Notes: generated by a model not told the origin, from the sequence alone. Numbered from the stretch's first letter, positions 1 to 11,500 are shown. The stretch: DNA of 56,423 nucleotides from an uncultured Clostridia bacterium (GCA_947623555.1 CANQGW010000006.1:1-56423); one strand, 5' to 3'. Program-made: numbers and translations.

Positions 1-59
1 ACAAAAACATCATACCAGTTGGCGCTTCTTTTGTCTATTTTTTTATTCTATTTTTCCCA

Positions 60-110
60 CATATTATTTATGCTAATTAAAATATTCATTGCATATTATT
101 TATGCTAATT
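60..110. repeat. 19-bp direct repeat pair
   Basis: The 19-base sequence CATATTATTTATGCTAATT occurs at 60-78 and again at 92-110, 32 bases apart, in the AT-rich region downstream of tuf. Nothing else is recognisable in bases 1-189. Function unknown; it could be protein-binding sites for a gene beyond the window edge. Confidence 0.6.
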
Positions 111-189
111 CAAGAAATTCTATTTAATGTGAAGTGAAAAAAAATAGACTTTATTATAAACAAGTTGGCTAAATAATGGCTAATACAAA

Positions 190-228
190 AATAGCAAGGT
201 ATTACAATTTCTTGTAATCCTTGCTATT
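190..228 (-). terminator. Intrinsic terminator of the str operon (after tuf)
   Basis: On the minus strand a long hairpin (arms 219-228 with 190-199 and 212-218 with 201-207, one bulged base, tetraloop) is followed by a T run, 14 bases after the tuf stop codon. Confidence 0.85.
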
Positions 229-242
229 AATTATTTTATTTA

Positions 243-1445
243 TTAAGCAATAACTTCTGATACAACACCAGAACCTACTGTACGTCCACCTTCACGAATA
301 GCGAATCTTAATCCGTTTTCGATAGCAATTGGAGTAATAAGTTCAATTGTCATATCTACGTTATCACCTGGCATAACCATTTCTGTTCCAGCTTGTAATT
401 CAATAACACCTGTAACGTCTGTTGTTCTGAAATAGAATTGTGGTCTATATCCATTGAAGAATGGTGTATGACGTCCACCCTCTTCTTTTGTTAGAACGTA
501 TACTTGTGCTTTGAATTTTGTATGTGGATGAATTGTTCCTGGTTTTGCTAATACTTGACCACGTTCAACTTCATCTCTTTGTGTTCCTCTTAATAGAACA
601 CCAATGTTATCACCAGCTTCAGCTTGGTCTAATGTTTTTCTAAACATTTCTACACCAGTAACAACTGTTTTCTTTGCTTCGTTAGCTAAACCAACGATTT
701 CAACTTCATCTTGTAGTTTAACAACTCCTCTTTCAACTCTACCAGTAACAACTGTACCTCTACCACTAATTGTCATAACGTCTTCAATTGGCATTAAGAA
801 TGGTTGGTCTACTGGTCTTTCTGGTGTTGGAATGTAGCTGTCTACTGCATCCATTAATTCTTTAATTGGAGCATATACTGGATCATTAGGATCTTTAGAT
901 GTGCTCTCTAATACTTTTAGTGAGGAACCTTTAATAATTGGAATTTCGTCTCCTGGGAAATCATAGCTTGAAAGTAAGTCTCTAACTTCCATTTCAACTA
1001 ATTCTAATAATTCTGGGTCATCAACCATATCACATTTATTTAGGTAAACAACGATGTATTTAACACCTACTTGTCTTGCTAATAGAATGTGCTCTCTTGT
1101 TTGAGGCATTGGTCCATCTGCTGCAGATACAACTAATATTGTACCATCCATTTGTGCTGCACCAGTAATCATGTTTTTAACATAGTCTGCGTGACCTGGG
1201 CAGTCAACGTGTGCATAATGTCTTTTGTCTGTTTCATACTCTACGTGAGCTGTGTTAATTGTAATTCCTCTTGCTTTCTCTTCTGGAGCACTATCGATTT
1301 GATCGTATGCTTCATATTGAGCTTTTCCTAGTAATGCTAGGTATTTTGTAATAGCTGCTGTTGTTGTTGTTTTTCCGTGGTCAACATGGCCTATTGTACC
1401 AATGTTAACGTGTGGCTTTGTTCTTTCAAATTTTGCTTTAGCCAT
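243..1445 (-). CDS. tuf: Elongation factor Tu
   Basis: This GTPase delivers aminoacyl-tRNA to the ribosomal A site. The 400-residue product has the G1 motif GHVDHGKT at residues 19-26, DCPGH at 81-85 and NKCD near 136, followed by the two beta-barrel domains and the usual ending. I start at the ATG whose protein begins [16 protein letters not shown] because AAGGAGG lies 7 bases upstream; a further upstream in-frame start would add ten residues unlike the family. It is the last gene of the str operon, about 160 bases after fusA, so it may also have its own promoter. No in-frame CGG codon is present. Confidence 0.99.
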   Translation of the reverse strand: MAKAKFERTKPHVNIGTIGHVDHGKTTTTAAITKYLALLGKAQYEAYDQIDSAPEEKARGITINTAHVEYETDKRHYAHVDCPGHADYVKNMITGAAQMDGTILVVSAADGPMPQTREHILLARQVGVKYIVVYLNKCDMVDDPELLELVEMEVRDLLSSYDFPGDEIPIIKGSSLKVLESTSKDPNDPVYAPIKELMDAVDSYIPTPERPVDQPFLMPIEDVMTISGRGTVVTGRVERGVVKLQDEVEIVGLANEAKKTVVTGVEMFRKTLDQAEAGDNIGVLLRGTQRDEVERGQVLAKPGTIHPHTKFKAQVYVLTKEEGGRHTPFFNGYRPQFYFRTTDVTGVIELQAGTEMVMPGDNVDMTIELITPIAIENGLRFAIREGGRTVGSGVVSEVIA

Positions 1446-1606
1446 TTTAATTTCCTCCTTATTTTTAGTTAGCATTTAATGAATAAAATTCATATTTATT
1501 GCTAATTATATTTAATTTTTAATATTAAAATCTAAATTTTATAACACTTGTATTTTATACTATTTTTACTACAAAAGCAAGTGTTTTTTTAAGTTTATTT
1601 TACAAG

Positions 1607-3691
1607 CTAGTCTTGTTTTTTAGCTCTTGATGCAACAATTGTGTCAAATACTGATTTTGGAACTTCTTCATAATGACTTGGTTCCATTGAATAAGTACCT
1701 CTACCTTGTGTTTTTGAACGTAAGTCTGTTGCATAACCAAACATTTCTGATAATGGAATAAATGCACGAATAACTTGATTTCCTTGTATTGATTCCATAC
1801 CTTCTAGTTTTCCACGTCTTGAGTTAACGTCTCCAATAACATCTCCCATGTATTCTTCTGGAACTGTTATTTCTACTTTCATAATTGGTTCTAGAATAAC
1901 TGATTTTGCTTGTTTACAACCTTCTTTGAAGGCCATAGAACCAGCAATTTTGAAGGCCATTTCTGAAGAGTCAACTTCATGGTAAGAACCGTCTACTAAT
2001 GTAGCTTTAAAGTCTATAACAGGGTAACCTGCTAATACACCACTTTCAGCGGCTTCTCTAACACCGTCTTCAATTGGTTTAATGTATTCTTTTGGAACAA
2101 CACCACCAACAATTTTACTTTCAAATTCAATTCCTTTACCTGGCTCTAATGGTTCCATTTCTAGCCATACATCACCGTATTGTCCACGACCACCAGATTG
2201 ACGAATGAATTTACCTTGTACTTTAACTTTATTTCTAATTGTTTCTTTGTAAGAAACTTGTGGTTTACCTACACTACATTCTACTTTAAATTCTCTTTTT
2301 AAACGGTCTACTATAATGTCTAGATGTAATTCACCCATACCAGCAATAATGGTTTGACCAGATTCTTGATCTGTCCAAGTTTTGAATGTTGGGTCTTCTT
2401 CTGCAAGTTTTGAAAGTGCAATACCCATTTTTTCACTATTTGCCTTATCTTTTGGCTCAATAGCTATATCAATAACTGGCTCTGGGAATTCCATTGATTC
2501 TAGAATAACTGGGTGAGCTGGGTCGCAAAGTGTATCACCTGTAGATACATCTTTTAATCCAACTGCTGCAGCAATATCACCTGCATATACTTTGTCTAAA
2601 TCTTGTCTGTGATTTGCATGCATTAATAAAATTCTACCCATTCTATCTTTTTTATCTTTATTAGCATTTAAAATTGTTGCACCTGCATCTAATGTTCCAG
2701 AATATACTCTGAAGAAGCAAAGTTTTCCAACAAATGGGTCTGTTGCAATTTTGAATGCTAATGCTGAAAATGGCTCGCTATCTGATGTTTTTCTTTCTAC
2801 TTCGTTTCCATTTTCATCTACACCTTTGATATGTGGAATATCAATTGGTGATGGCATATAGTCTACAACTGCATTTAATAATTCTTGTACACCTTTGTTT
2901 TTATATGATGAACCACAGCATACTGGAACTACTTTGTTAGCAATTGTTCCTATTCTAATGCCTTTTTTAATTTCTTCTTCAGATAGTTCTTCACCATCTA
3001 AATATTTCATCATTAATTCATCATCTTGTTCAGCAGCAGCTTCTATTAATTTTGATCTATATTCTTCTGCTTGTGCTTGTAAGTCTGCTGGTATATCACA
3101 TTCTTCAATTTCTTTTCCTAAATCGTCTTTATGAATAAATGCTCTCATTTTAACTAGGTCTACAATACCTTTAAAGTTTTCTTCTGCACCTATTGGTAAT
3201 TCAATTGGAACTGCATTTGCTTTTAAACGATTACGTAATTGATCAACGCAAAGCATAAAGTCAGCACCTGTAGTATCCATTTTATTAACATATACCATTC
3301 TTGGTACCATATATTTATCGGCTTGTCTCCAAACTGTTTCTGTTTGTGGTTGAACTCCACCCTTTGCTGCTAAAATTGTAACAGCACCATCAAGTACTTT
3401 TAAAGATCTTTGTACTTCAACTGTAAAGTCAACGTGACCAGGGGTATCGATAATATTTATACGATTTCCTAGCCATTGGCAAGTAGTTGCAGCAGAAGTA
3501 ATTGTAATACCTCTTTCTTGTTCTTGTACCATCCAGTCCATAGTAGCTTCACCTTCATGAACTTCTCCTATTTTGTGGGTTTTACCTGTATAAAAAAGTA
3601 TTCTTTCTGTTGTTGTAGTTTTTCCTGCATCTATGTGAGCAACTATTCCTATGTTTCTTGTTTTCTCTAAAGGAAACTCTCTTCCAGCCAC
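1607..3691 (-). CDS. fusA: Elongation factor G
   Basis: This GTPase drives ribosomal translocation and, with the recycling factor, subunit recycling. The 694-residue product has the usual length, with the P-loop [15 protein letters not shown] at about residues 17-31, [13 protein letters not shown], and domains II-V with the conserved [10 protein letters not shown] stretch. The start is GTG, preceded by AAGGAGG. It lies between rpsG and tuf in the classical str order, about 40 bases after rpsG. Its codons contain no in-frame CGG. Confidence 0.99.
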   Translation of the reverse strand: MAGREFPLEKTRNIGIVAHIDAGKTTTTERILFYTGKTHKIGEVHEGEATMDWMVQEQERGITITSAATTCQWLGNRINIIDTPGHVDFTVEVQRSLKVLDGAVTILAAKGGVQPQTETVWRQADKYMVPRMVYVNKMDTTGADFMLCVDQLRNRLKANAVPIELPIGAEENFKGIVDLVKMRAFIHKDDLGKEIEECDIPADLQAQAEEYRSKLIEAAAEQDDELMMKYLDGEELSEEEIKKGIRIGTIANKVVPVCCGSSYKNKGVQELLNAVVDYMPSPIDIPHIKGVDENGNEVERKTSDSEPFSALAFKIATDPFVGKLCFFRVYSGTLDAGATILNANKDKKDRMGRILLMHANHRQDLDKVYAGDIAAAVGLKDVSTGDTLCDPAHPVILESMEFPEPVIDIAIEPKDKANSEKMGIALSKLAEEDPTFKTWTDQESGQTIIAGMGELHLDIIVDRLKREFKVECSVGKPQVSYKETIRNKVKVQGKFIRQSGGRGQYGDVWLEMEPLEPGKGIEFESKIVGGVVPKEYIKPIEDGVREAAESGVLAGYPVIDFKATLVDGSYHEVDSSEMAFKIAGSMAFKEGCKQAKSVILEPIMKVEITVPEEYMGDVIGDVNSRRGKLEGMESIQGNQVIRAFIPLSEMFGYATDLRSKTQGRGTYSMEPSHYEEVPKSVFDTIVASRAKKQD

Positions 3692-3728
3692 TATTTTATC
3701 CTCCTTAATATTTTATTTCATTAAAATT

Positions 3729-4199
3729 CTAGAATTTGTAATGAGCAAAAGCTCTATTTGCTTCAGCCATTTTATGCATATCTTCTTTTTTCTTAAATGC
3801 TCCACCGTTTCCAGCTACAGCTTCCATAATTTCGTTTGCTAGTTTTTCTGCCATTGTTTTTTCATGTCTTTTTCTAGCATATAAAACAAGCCATCTTAAA
3901 CCTAGAGTTTGTCTTCTTTCTGGTCTAATTTCAATTGGAACTTGGTATGTTGCACCACCAATTCTTCTTGCTTTTACTTCAAGAACTGGCATTACGTTTT
4001 CAAGTGCTGCTTGGAAAACTTCAAGTGGATCTTTTTGCTCTTTTTCTTTTATGATGTCAAATGCGTCATAAACTATACTTTGAGCAACTGTTTTTTTACC
4101 ATCTAACATAACATTGTTAATTAATTTTGTTACAACTTTACTATTGTAAATTGGATCTGGTAAAACTTCTCTTTTTGCAATATATCCTTTTCTTGGCAC
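3729..4199 (-). CDS. rpsG: 30S ribosomal protein S7
   Basis: This primary 16S rRNA-binding protein nucleates the head of the 30S subunit. The 156 residues match the family length, from [18 protein letters not shown] to the ending NRAFAHYKF. The start is GTG, with AAGGAGGG upstream. It is second in the str operon. About 150 bases separate it from rpsL; I see no obvious structure there. Confidence 0.98.
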   Translation of the reverse strand: MPRKGYIAKREVLPDPIYNSKVVTKLINNVMLDGKKTVAQSIVYDAFDIIKEKEQKDPLEVFQAALENVMPVLEVKARRIGGATYQVPIEIRPERRQTLGLRWLVLYARKRHEKTMAEKLANEIMEAVAGNGGAFKKKEDMHKMAEANRAFAHYKF

Positions 4200-4349
4200 T
4201 ATTCTTCCCTCCTTTTTTCATTTTCATACTAAAAAGTATGATTTGGTACTCTGGAAAACTAATATTTTCCCGTATAGTGCTATATAATTTATTATAAATT
4301 TAAGTACCTTAAATTAGTAATTTATTATTAGCACCTTCATTAAAATTAA

Positions 4350-4763
4350 TTATTTTTTAGGTTTTTTAGCCCCATATTTAGAACGACCTTGCATTCTATC
4401 TTTTACACCTGCTGTATCTAATGTTCCTCTGATAATGTGGTATCTAACACCTGGAAGGTCTTTTACCCTACCACCTCTTATTAAAACAACGCTGTGCTCT
4501 TGTAAGTTGTGGCCAATACCTGGAATATATGATGTTACTTCATATCCATTAGAAAGCCTTACCCTTGCTACTTTTCTTAAAGCTGAATTAGGTTTTTTTG
4601 GAGTTACTGTTTTTACTACTGTACATACACCTCTTTTTTGTGGTGATCTTTTGTTAGTTACTCTTTTATTCATAGAGTTATAACCATGTTGAAGAGCTGG
4701 TGCTGTTGATTTGCTAGTAGAACTTTTTCTTCCTTTTCTTACTAATTGATTAATTGTTGGCAC
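4350..4763 (-). CDS. rpsL: 30S ribosomal protein S12
   Basis: This decoding-centre protein of the small subunit is the classical site of streptomycin resistance. The 137 residues include the conserved [15 protein letters not shown] and [19 protein letters not shown] stretches; the lysines mutated in resistance are wild type. The start is GTG with GAGGTG upstream, so three of the four str-operon genes here begin with GTG. It is the first gene of the operon. A weak candidate promoter (TTGAAA, 17 bases, TAAATG) lies about 60 bases upstream. Because this organism appears to decode CGGA unusually, the decoding proteins are worth comparing with relatives, but S12 looks ordinary. Confidence 0.98.
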   Translation of the reverse strand: MPTINQLVRKGRKSSTSKSTAPALQHGYNSMNKRVTNKRSPQKRGVCTVVKTVTPKKPNSALRKVARVRLSNGYEVTSYIPGIGHNLQEHSVVLIRGGRVKDLPGVRYHIIRGTLDTAGVKDRMQGRSKYGAKKPKK

Positions 4764-4861
4764 TTAAATTTCACCTCTTTTCTATTATTTCTAATATATG
4801 TTTCCGTAAGCATTTAATTAAAAATATTGATATTTTCAAAAATTGCAATACATGAAACTTA

Positions 4862-4908
4862 AAACCGCTAGGGAAATACACAATTCGTGTATTTTACACT
4901 AGCGGTTT
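4862..4908 (-). terminator. Intrinsic terminator between the coiled-coil gene and rpsL
   Basis: The arms AAACCGCTAG (4862-4871) and CTAGCGGTTT (4899-4908) enclose a second paired segment. On the minus strand the stem is followed by TTTTAAG. It lies 40 bases after the stop of the 4949-6820 gene and would insulate the str operon. Confidence 0.7.
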
Positions 4909-4948
4909 ATATTTTATCATTTTTATTGTTAAAAGTCAAGATAAAATA

Positions 4949-6820
4949 TTAATGTTCCTCACCTTTTTCACTATCAGAACTAATATCTTCAAATGTTTTT
5001 GGTTCAGATGGGGCATTTGTTAATTCATTACTTGCCTCATTTTCAGTTTGTTCACCTTGAGCTTTTTGTTCTGTAGGTGAAGCAACATTTACTTTTAAGC
5101 CCTCTTTAAATGCTTCTTGTTTATGTTCCCCTTTAGATCTTCTTCTATATTCATCAGCTTGTTCTTGGCTTAAATTATCCTTATATAACTGTATAAATTC
5201 TTCTACATCAAAATCTGGATATTTAGACATATCATTAAATGTATTTTCGATACCTTTTTGTGTAATAGGTGGTACATTTTCTTCTTTTTTAGCTACTTCT
5301 TCAACTTCTTGTTCCTCATTTTTATGTATTGGGAATTTTAATGTTTTTATTGATTTAGCTACATTTTTTAATTGATGAACTAATTTTTGTAGCATATTTG
5401 GTGATTTTTGATAACGCACTAATCCTATTTTACGGTTTTCTTTTGCTATACTTTCAAGTTGTTTAATTTTTTGTTTATCTTCTTTATCTCTTGAATTTTT
5501 ATATAATTCAGAGAAGTCATAATTAATATTTAATGAAGCTACTAATTTGCTATTTGCATCTTTTGACTCTATTAAATTCATATAGTCTTTTGCACCATGT
5601 GTACCAAATTCTTTGTCTATTTCATATAACATAGCAGCCATTCCAGTATCAAAATATTCTTTTTGATCAACTATTCTTTTAAGTGCATCATATCTCTCCA
5701 TTTTATCATTAACTATAGAAATATGTTCATACCCTTCTTCTGATACTTCTATTTCTTTATTTTGTTTATCTTCTAATATAGTATAATAAGTTGGTTTGCC
5801 ATTTCTAATTTCAAATCCTACTTTTTTAATTGTATATGATCCTGGTACTAATTCACCATCCATATTGTATTTTAAATTTGGTTCAACAATAACTTTTTTT
5901 CCATTATTATAATACTCGTATGCTGCACAACTTATTTCTCTATCAAATTCATCCATCTCTTCCGGTGTTAGTTTTACAGCTTCTCCTTTAGCGTTTGGTC
6001 TCATAAGTTCTCTATAATTAGGTCGTTCATTAGATTTCTTTGTATTTGTTGGTTCTTCAGGTTTATCTGGTTCTACTTTTTCCTCTAGAACACTTTCATT
6101 TGATTCTGCTTTTTCTTCTACAGCGCTTTCATTTTGCTCTACATTTTCTTCTACAGTGCTTTCATTTTGTTCTACATTTTCTTCTTGCTCAACATTTTCG
6201 TTTTGTTCTACCTTTTTCTCTCCATTAATTTGAACAAATAAACCTTCTAAATTAGCATAATCTTCTTTTAATAAATCCATTTTGCTAACTAATCTTTTCA
6301 TTGATTTTTCTTTTTTTCTAGCTTTTTCTAAATATTCTTTAGTTTTTTCATCTGCTACTGTATATACTTCCTCGTCTAAACCTTTTATACCTTTAATTTT
6401 TTTGTGGGTTTCAGCACCTTTCAAGAATTTATTTTCTTCTTCATTTACTTTATCAATTCTTGTTTGTAGTTTGTCCATTTCTTTTTGAATGTTTTGCATA
6501 CTTTCTTTTAATTCTGAAGAAAAGTCTTCTTTTACTTTAGCTTTTTTAGCTTCTCTAGCCTCTACTATAAGTTTTTGCTCTCTTAACATTTTAATTTGAG
6601 AAATAATATTTGATCTTTCGCTATAATCTTTGGTTTCGTCTAATTTTTGAAGAAGCTCTCCCTCTAAATCATTACTATATTCTCTGTTATTTAATTCAAT
6701 TACACTACCAGTATTTATGTCCTCCATAGGTATTTCTGTAATTTGTAATTTTTCGGTTTCAACAGCATTTAGTCTGTTTTCAAGTTCTTCTTTTAGTGAT
6801 TCAATATTAATTCTTTCCAT
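4949..6820 (-). CDS. Large coiled-coil protein of unknown function
   Basis: I do not recognise this 623-residue protein. Residues 1-190 are strongly charged with heptad-like Leu/Lys/Glu spacing (coiled coil). Residues about 205-255 are a low-complexity acidic linker built from repeated VEQNE/VEENVEQNES units. Residues about 270-400 look globular (NAKGEAVKLTPEEMDEFD, then a probable beta-rich segment). A basic helix rich in Lys and Leu and another acidic tail follow. There is no signal peptide or membrane segment, so it is probably cytoplasmic. The start is supported by AGGAGG 6 bases upstream. It is followed by its own terminator. It resembles cytoplasmic scaffold-like proteins of gut Clostridia only in general composition; no function is assigned. 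Confidence 0.8.
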   Translation of the reverse strand: MERINIESLKEELENRLNAVETEKLQITEIPMEDINTGSVIELNNREYSNDLEGELLQKLDETKDYSERSNIISQIKMLREQKLIVEAREAKKAKVKEDFSSELKESMQNIQKEMDKLQTRIDKVNEEENKFLKGAETHKKIKGIKGLDEEVYTVADEKTKEYLEKARKKEKSMKRLVSKMDLLKEDYANLEGLFVQINGEKKVEQNENVEQEENVEQNESTVEENVEQNESAVEEKAESNESVLEEKVEPDKPEEPTNTKKSNERPNYRELMRPNAKGEAVKLTPEEMDEFDREISCAAYEYYNNGKKVIVEPNLKYNMDGELVPGSYTIKKVGFEIRNGKPTYYTILEDKQNKEIEVSEEGYEHISIVNDKMERYDALKRIVDQKEYFDTGMAAMLYEIDKEFGTHGAKDYMNLIESKDANSKLVASLNINYDFSELYKNSRDKEDKQKIKQLESIAKENRKIGLVRYQKSPNMLQKLVHQLKNVAKSIKTLKFPIHKNEEQEVEEVAKKEENVPPITQKGIENTFNDMSKYPDFDVEEFIQLYKDNLSQEQADEYRRRSKGEHKQEAFKEGLKVNVASPTEQKAQGEQTENEASNELTNAPSEPKTFEDISSDSEKGEEH

Positions 6821-6924
6821 AGTATCCTCCTATTTTTCTTTCATATACAATTTATTATAACAAATTTTCCATTTTTTTGCAACTGTTTTATGTAAATTTA
6901 TTTGTTTTGTAATAAAATTTTAAT

Positions 6925-8298
6925 TTAATTGCTATATTTTTGTAACATTTTATTTAATTTTTCTAATGCCCTATCAGCCAATTTTGTATATTTTAATTTT
7001 TTATCTTTTATTTTTTCATCTAACTCTGGTAAAATGCCAAAGTTTGCATTCATTGGCTGAAAGTTTTCATTTTTAGTAGATATATATTTAGCTAGTGCAC
7101 CTATCATAGTTTCTTTTGGAAATACTATTTTATTTTCCATTCCTTTAAACTGCATTACTGCATTTATTGCTGAAACTAGCCCAGATGCAATTGACTCAAC
7201 ATAACCTTCTACACCTGTTATCTGCCCTGCAAAATAAATGTTATTATTTTTCTTAAGCTGATATGTTTCATTAAGTAAATCTGGTGAGTTAATAAAAGTA
7301 TTTCTATGCATAACACCATATTTAGTAAATTCTGCATTTTCTAACCCAGGTATCATTTTAAAGACTCTTTTTTGTTCTCCATATTTTAAATTGGTTTGAA
7401 ACCCTACCATGTTAAAAATGTTACCTTCATCATTATCCTGCCTTAATTGTACAACAGCATACGGTCTTTTCCCAGTTCTTATATCTGTAAAGCCAACTGG
7501 TTTTAATGGACCAAAACGTAGTGTATCAATTCCCCTTTTTGCCATTACTTCTATTGGCATGCAACCTTCAAAAATTTCTCTTTTTTCAAATTCGTGTAGC
7601 TCCGCTACTTCTGCATTAACCAGTTCATTCCAAAAGCACTCATATTCTTCCTTATTCATTGGCAAGTTTATATAACTTGCATCTTGTTTTTCTATTCTTT
7701 TTCTCCAACTATTTACATCTTCGTCCTTTTTTCTTTCTTGGTCATACCTATTTCCTATAAATGCGATATTCATATTAATACTAGAGGTTTCAATTATAGG
7801 GGCTGCTGCGTCATAAAAATGCAATTTTTGTTCATCAATTAGTTTAGATATTTCCTCTGAAAGCTTTTCTGATGTTAATGGCCCAGTAGCTATAATGACA
7901 ATGCCATCTTTTGATATATCTGTAATATTATCTATTTCGCTTCTTATAATTTCTACATTTTCCATTTGCTCTAATTTAGTTGTTACTTCTTTTGCAAACT
8001 TTTCTCTATCAACTGCTAATGCTTGACCTGCTGGAACGCTTACACTGTCTGCTACTTGTATAAGAAGGCTATCTAAAATGCGAAGTTCTTCTTTTAAAAG
8101 TCCGCAAGCATTTGTATGTAAGTTAGATTTAAAAGAATTGCTACAAACAATTTCTGCTAAATTTTTATTTGTGTGTGCTGGTGAATATTTTGTAGGTTTC
8201 ATTTCATAAAGTTTTACTTTTATGCCTCTTTTAGCAATTTGGTATGCCGCTTCTGAACCTGCAAGCCCGCCTCCTATTATGCTAATATAATCTTTCAT
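6925..8298 (-). CDS. trmFO: tRNA (uracil-5-)-methyltransferase, folate/FAD-dependent
   Basis: TrmFO makes 5-methyluridine at position 54 of the tRNA T-loop using methylenetetrahydrofolate and FAD. The 457 residues begin with the dinucleotide-binding motif IIGGGLAGSEAAYQIA. Family signatures follow: NLAEIVCSNSFKSN, GCMPIEVMAKRGIDTLRFGPLKPVG and AGQITGVEGYVESIASG. I start at MKDYIS (8298) because GGAGGG lies just upstream; the ATG at 8310 overlaps that ribosome-binding site. It follows the SNF2 ATPase gene, with the inverted-repeat element at 8336-8497 between them. In Firmicutes trmFO is commonly found beside topA, as here. Confidence 0.97.
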   Translation of the reverse strand: MKDYISIIGGGLAGSEAAYQIAKRGIKVKLYEMKPTKYSPAHTNKNLAEIVCSNSFKSNLHTNACGLLKEELRILDSLLIQVADSVSVPAGQALAVDREKFAKEVTTKLEQMENVEIIRSEIDNITDISKDGIVIIATGPLTSEKLSEEISKLIDEQKLHFYDAAAPIIETSSINMNIAFIGNRYDQERKKDEDVNSWRKRIEKQDASYINLPMNKEEYECFWNELVNAEVAELHEFEKREIFEGCMPIEVMAKRGIDTLRFGPLKPVGFTDIRTGKRPYAVVQLRQDNDEGNIFNMVGFQTNLKYGEQKRVFKMIPGLENAEFTKYGVMHRNTFINSPDLLNETYQLKKNNNIYFAGQITGVEGYVESIASGLVSAINAVMQFKGMENKIVFPKETMIGALAKYISTKNENFQPMNANFGILPELDEKIKDKKLKYTKLADRALEKLNKMLQKYSN

Positions 8299-8335
8299 AT
8301 TTCCCTCCATACAAAAATTATAATTTATGCGTATT

Positions 8336-8497
8336 TACAAAGGTAATATGTTAAGTTTCCAAGCGAGTTAAGGTGGGGACCGACAAGCATAGAAACCGTT
8401 AAAACTTGCAATGGCGTGTTTTAATTATATAGAGGCAAGTTGTTACGGTTTCTGCGTAGCCAAAGGCGAGCAGGAAACTTAACATATTACCTTTGTA
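8336..8497. repeat. 162-bp element with perfect 25-bp terminal inverted repeats (MITE or structured RNA)
   Basis: Bases 8336-8360 are the exact reverse complement of 8473-8497. Inside, 8391-8399 pairs with 8445-8453 and 8403-8409 pairs with 8435-8441, so either strand can fold into a rod with one central bubble. The interior is clearly richer in G+C than its surroundings. Both ends start and finish with TA (TACAAAGG at the left, CCTTTGTA at the right), as expected for a non-autonomous element that targets TA. The rod shape with a bubble also recalls 6S-type RNA. No U run follows either end. I favour a MITE, but the G+C-rich core keeps the RNA option open. Confidence 0.6.
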
Positions 8498-8517
8498 ACT
8501 TAAGTAAATATAATTTT

Positions 8518-11500
8518 TTATCCAAATAGTTCCATAATGTCTTCTTTTGAAAGCTGATTAATAAACGTATTTTGTGTTGAAAGCATATTATCAATTAGTT
8601 TTGCCTTCTTTTGTTGCAACTCATATATCTTTTCTTCTATAGAATTTTTTGTAATCAATTTATAAACTTGCACGTTGTTTTTTTGACCAATTCTATAAGT
8701 CCTATCTGTTGCTTGGTTTTCGCTAGAAACATTCCACCATGGGTCATAGTGAATTACCACATCTGCACCTGTTAAGTTTAATCCTGTTCCACCTGCTTTT
8801 AATGAAATTAAAAAAACTTTAATACTTTTATCTTCATTAAATCTATCTACTAAATTAATTCTATCCGACACCTTGGTTTGACCTGTTAACTTTAAATAAG
8901 ATATTCCTTTGACCTTAAGTTCCTTTTCGATCATTTCAAACATTGAGGTATATCCAGAGAACAGCAAAATTTTATGACCGCTTGCTATTGCATCTTCCAT
9001 AACCTCAATACACTGCGTTAATTTGCTACTTTCTCCGTTATAATCTTCCAAAAATAAGCTTGGGTGACAACATATTTGCCTTAACCTCATTAATAATGCC
9101 AAAATTTTAATTTGACTATTTTCAAACCCATTTAATTTAATTTCTTCTGCAACTTCTTTTTTTGTTCTTGCTAAATAAGACAAATATACTTTTTGCTGTT
9201 CTTCTTGCATTTCATTATATAAAACTGTAACAGTTTTATCAGGAAGCTCTGTTAAAACCTCTTTTTTAATTCTTCTTAAAATAAATGGTTCTATCATTCT
9301 CTTTAATTTATTCATTTGTAATTCATCGTTTTCTTTAACAATTGGCGTTTCATATAATTCTTTAAACTTACGATATTTAAACAAATATCCCGGCATAATA
9401 TAGTCAAAAATAGACCAAAGTTCTGAAAGCGAATTTTCAATTGGAGTTCCAGTAGATGCAAATTTGGTTTGAGCCACTATTTGCTTAATTGCTTTAGCAT
9501 TTTGAGTATTATTGTTTTTAATATATTGTGCCTCGTCTGCTATCATATATTTAAATTCAAAATTTCTTTCTACATAAAAGTCAATATCTCTTTTTAAAGA
9601 ATCATAAGATGTAATTGCTAAATTGTAATTATTTATTTTAGATATTTTTCTTTCTCTTTCTATTGCACTACCACTAATTACTATAGCTTTTAAAGTTGGT
9701 GTAAACTTACTACATTCTCCTAGCCAGTTTAATGTGAGTGAGCTTGGGCAAACTACTAGAGAAGGTTTAGCATCTTTTTTATTTTCATTTACATACGATA
9801 ATATAACACATAACATTTGAAGAGTTTTTCCGAAGTCCCATATCATCTGCTAAAATTCCACCAAACTCATACTCATCTAGCATTTTAAGCCAATGATAAC
9901 CTATTTTCTGATAAAGCCTCATTTGCGCATTTAAGTTTTCTGGTAGTATTATATCTGCTGAATTTTGATTTTCTTTTAGCTTTTCTACCATTTGTTTATA
10001 TGTTTCATCTTTTTTTATTTCAACATTTTTTAAAGTGCCTAGCATTTTTTCTAAATACAAGCTTCTATAACTTGGTATGCTGACAATGCCACTTTTTAAG
10101 CTATTATAATTAATGTCTAAATTAGATGTTAATTCATCTAAAAATTGCATAGTTTCGTTTTCTTCTAGTTTTATATAACTTCCATCTTTTAACCTATGAA
10201 ACTTCTTTTTTAGTGTATATTTTTGTATCATCTCACTTAAATCTGATAGGTCAATTCCTATTTGTGAAAAATCAATTTTAAGTAAGTGGTTTTCTATACT
10301 AATTCCAATAGATTTCATTTGAAAAGAGTGTATTTGTTTTGTTTTAAATCTATCTGTTGCTAAAATTTCATATTTTTTCATATAAGTTTCTATTTCATCT
10401 GATAAAAATGCAAATATTTTATCATCATCTACTAAAATAAGCCTATTATTGTTTTTGTCTAATAAAAATCCTGTTTTTATAAACATATTTAGAGCTTCGT
10501 TTTCACCAACCATATTTCTTGCAATAGATACATTTTGGTCTATAAAAGGGTTTATTTCATGGTTTTCATAGCAAAATTTAACTTCTGCTATAATATTACT
10601 GTTTTGATCATAATCTAAATATATTTTTACTCCTAATTTTTTAGGAATACACTTTTCTTTTATATCGGCTGAAATAGTGTCAAATATTATGCTTTTTTCC
10701 ATTTTAGGTGCTATCATTGCAAAAAAGCAAGTTAATTCTGCCTCATCCATAATAATTTCATTTGTATAGTTTTTGCGAAATGTTTCTAATAATTTTAAGG
10801 TGTTAAGTTCAAACTGTTTACTGCAACGATAAATAGCATTTGGAAACAATAAATATATATATGTTTTTCCTTGTAACATGTCATAACTAAATACATCCAT
10901 ATTACAGCTTAATTTAAATTTATTATTTTCTTGTATAATATTAAATGTTATATCAGGTTCTTCTTGTGAAAAATATATAGTGGTTTCTTTAGAGCCATTT
11001 TGAAATAATACTTGTTTTCCTATAAGGCTGTCAAAAAAGTCATCTAGACCAGTATTTGATATTAAAATATTATCTAACATAAAATTTTTTATATATTGAC
11101 TATACTCTTGCAAAACTTCATTATGATATTTCATAATTTCAGAGTATTTTAGTAAAAATTTAAGAATTGGAATACTGTCTTTAGCAAAATATTTTTCTTC
11201 ATGTAACAAATTTAGCTTACTTCCATATTGATAAAATTCTTTATTTAACATTCTTGTATAAAATTCTGGCAAGTTTTTTATTTTATAAGACTGTTTGTCT
11301 CCTATTCTAAATTCTACTTTTAATTGTTTTGTAAATTTGTTATAGAAAACTTTAGGGGTAATTTGAACATTTTTAGCATATTCTACTTTATTATCTTCTT
11401 TTTTTAATTCTTTTTCTTCTACTTTGGTAAAGGTATTTAATAATTGCTTAAATACTCTGTGGTTTTCTTTTTCCCTAATTTCATTCTGCTCTTTTGACAT
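8518..11500 (-). CDS. SNF2-family DNA-dependent ATPase, +1 recoded at CGGA
   Basis: This is a superfamily 2 translocase of the bacterial SNF2/HepA type, presumably acting on DNA-protein or RNA polymerase complexes; the target is unknown. Two open frames join into 993 residues. Residues 1-530 resemble the bacterial SNF2-associated region. Residues 552-559 form DDMGLGKT (Walker A), with DEAQ near 655 and the helicase C-terminal signature QATDRTYRIGQ. The first frame ends shortly after DDMGL and the second resumes at GKTLQML: CTT CGG A must be read as CTT, then GGA in the +1 frame (9829-9832). Without the shift the first frame gives 13 more codons and then a stop, so no ATPase domain is made. 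I start at the ATG at 11500 (GGAGGG upstream) rather than the TTG at 11515. No N-terminal SWIM zinc finger is seen. Confidence 0.9.
9829..9832 (-). other. CGGA +1 recoding site 1 (SNF2 Walker A)
   Basis: Reading on the minus strand, ATG GGA CTT is followed by CGGA and then AAA ACT. Reading GGA in the +1 frame gives MGL-G-KT, the invariant Walker A glycine. CGG does not occur elsewhere in frame in this gene. Confidence 0.85.

Noticed and set aside
8518..9846. A separate helicase gene starting at MIWDFGKTLQ
   Set aside because: That start lies within the coding sequence for DDMGLGKT and has no ribosome-binding site; it is the second half of one recoded gene.
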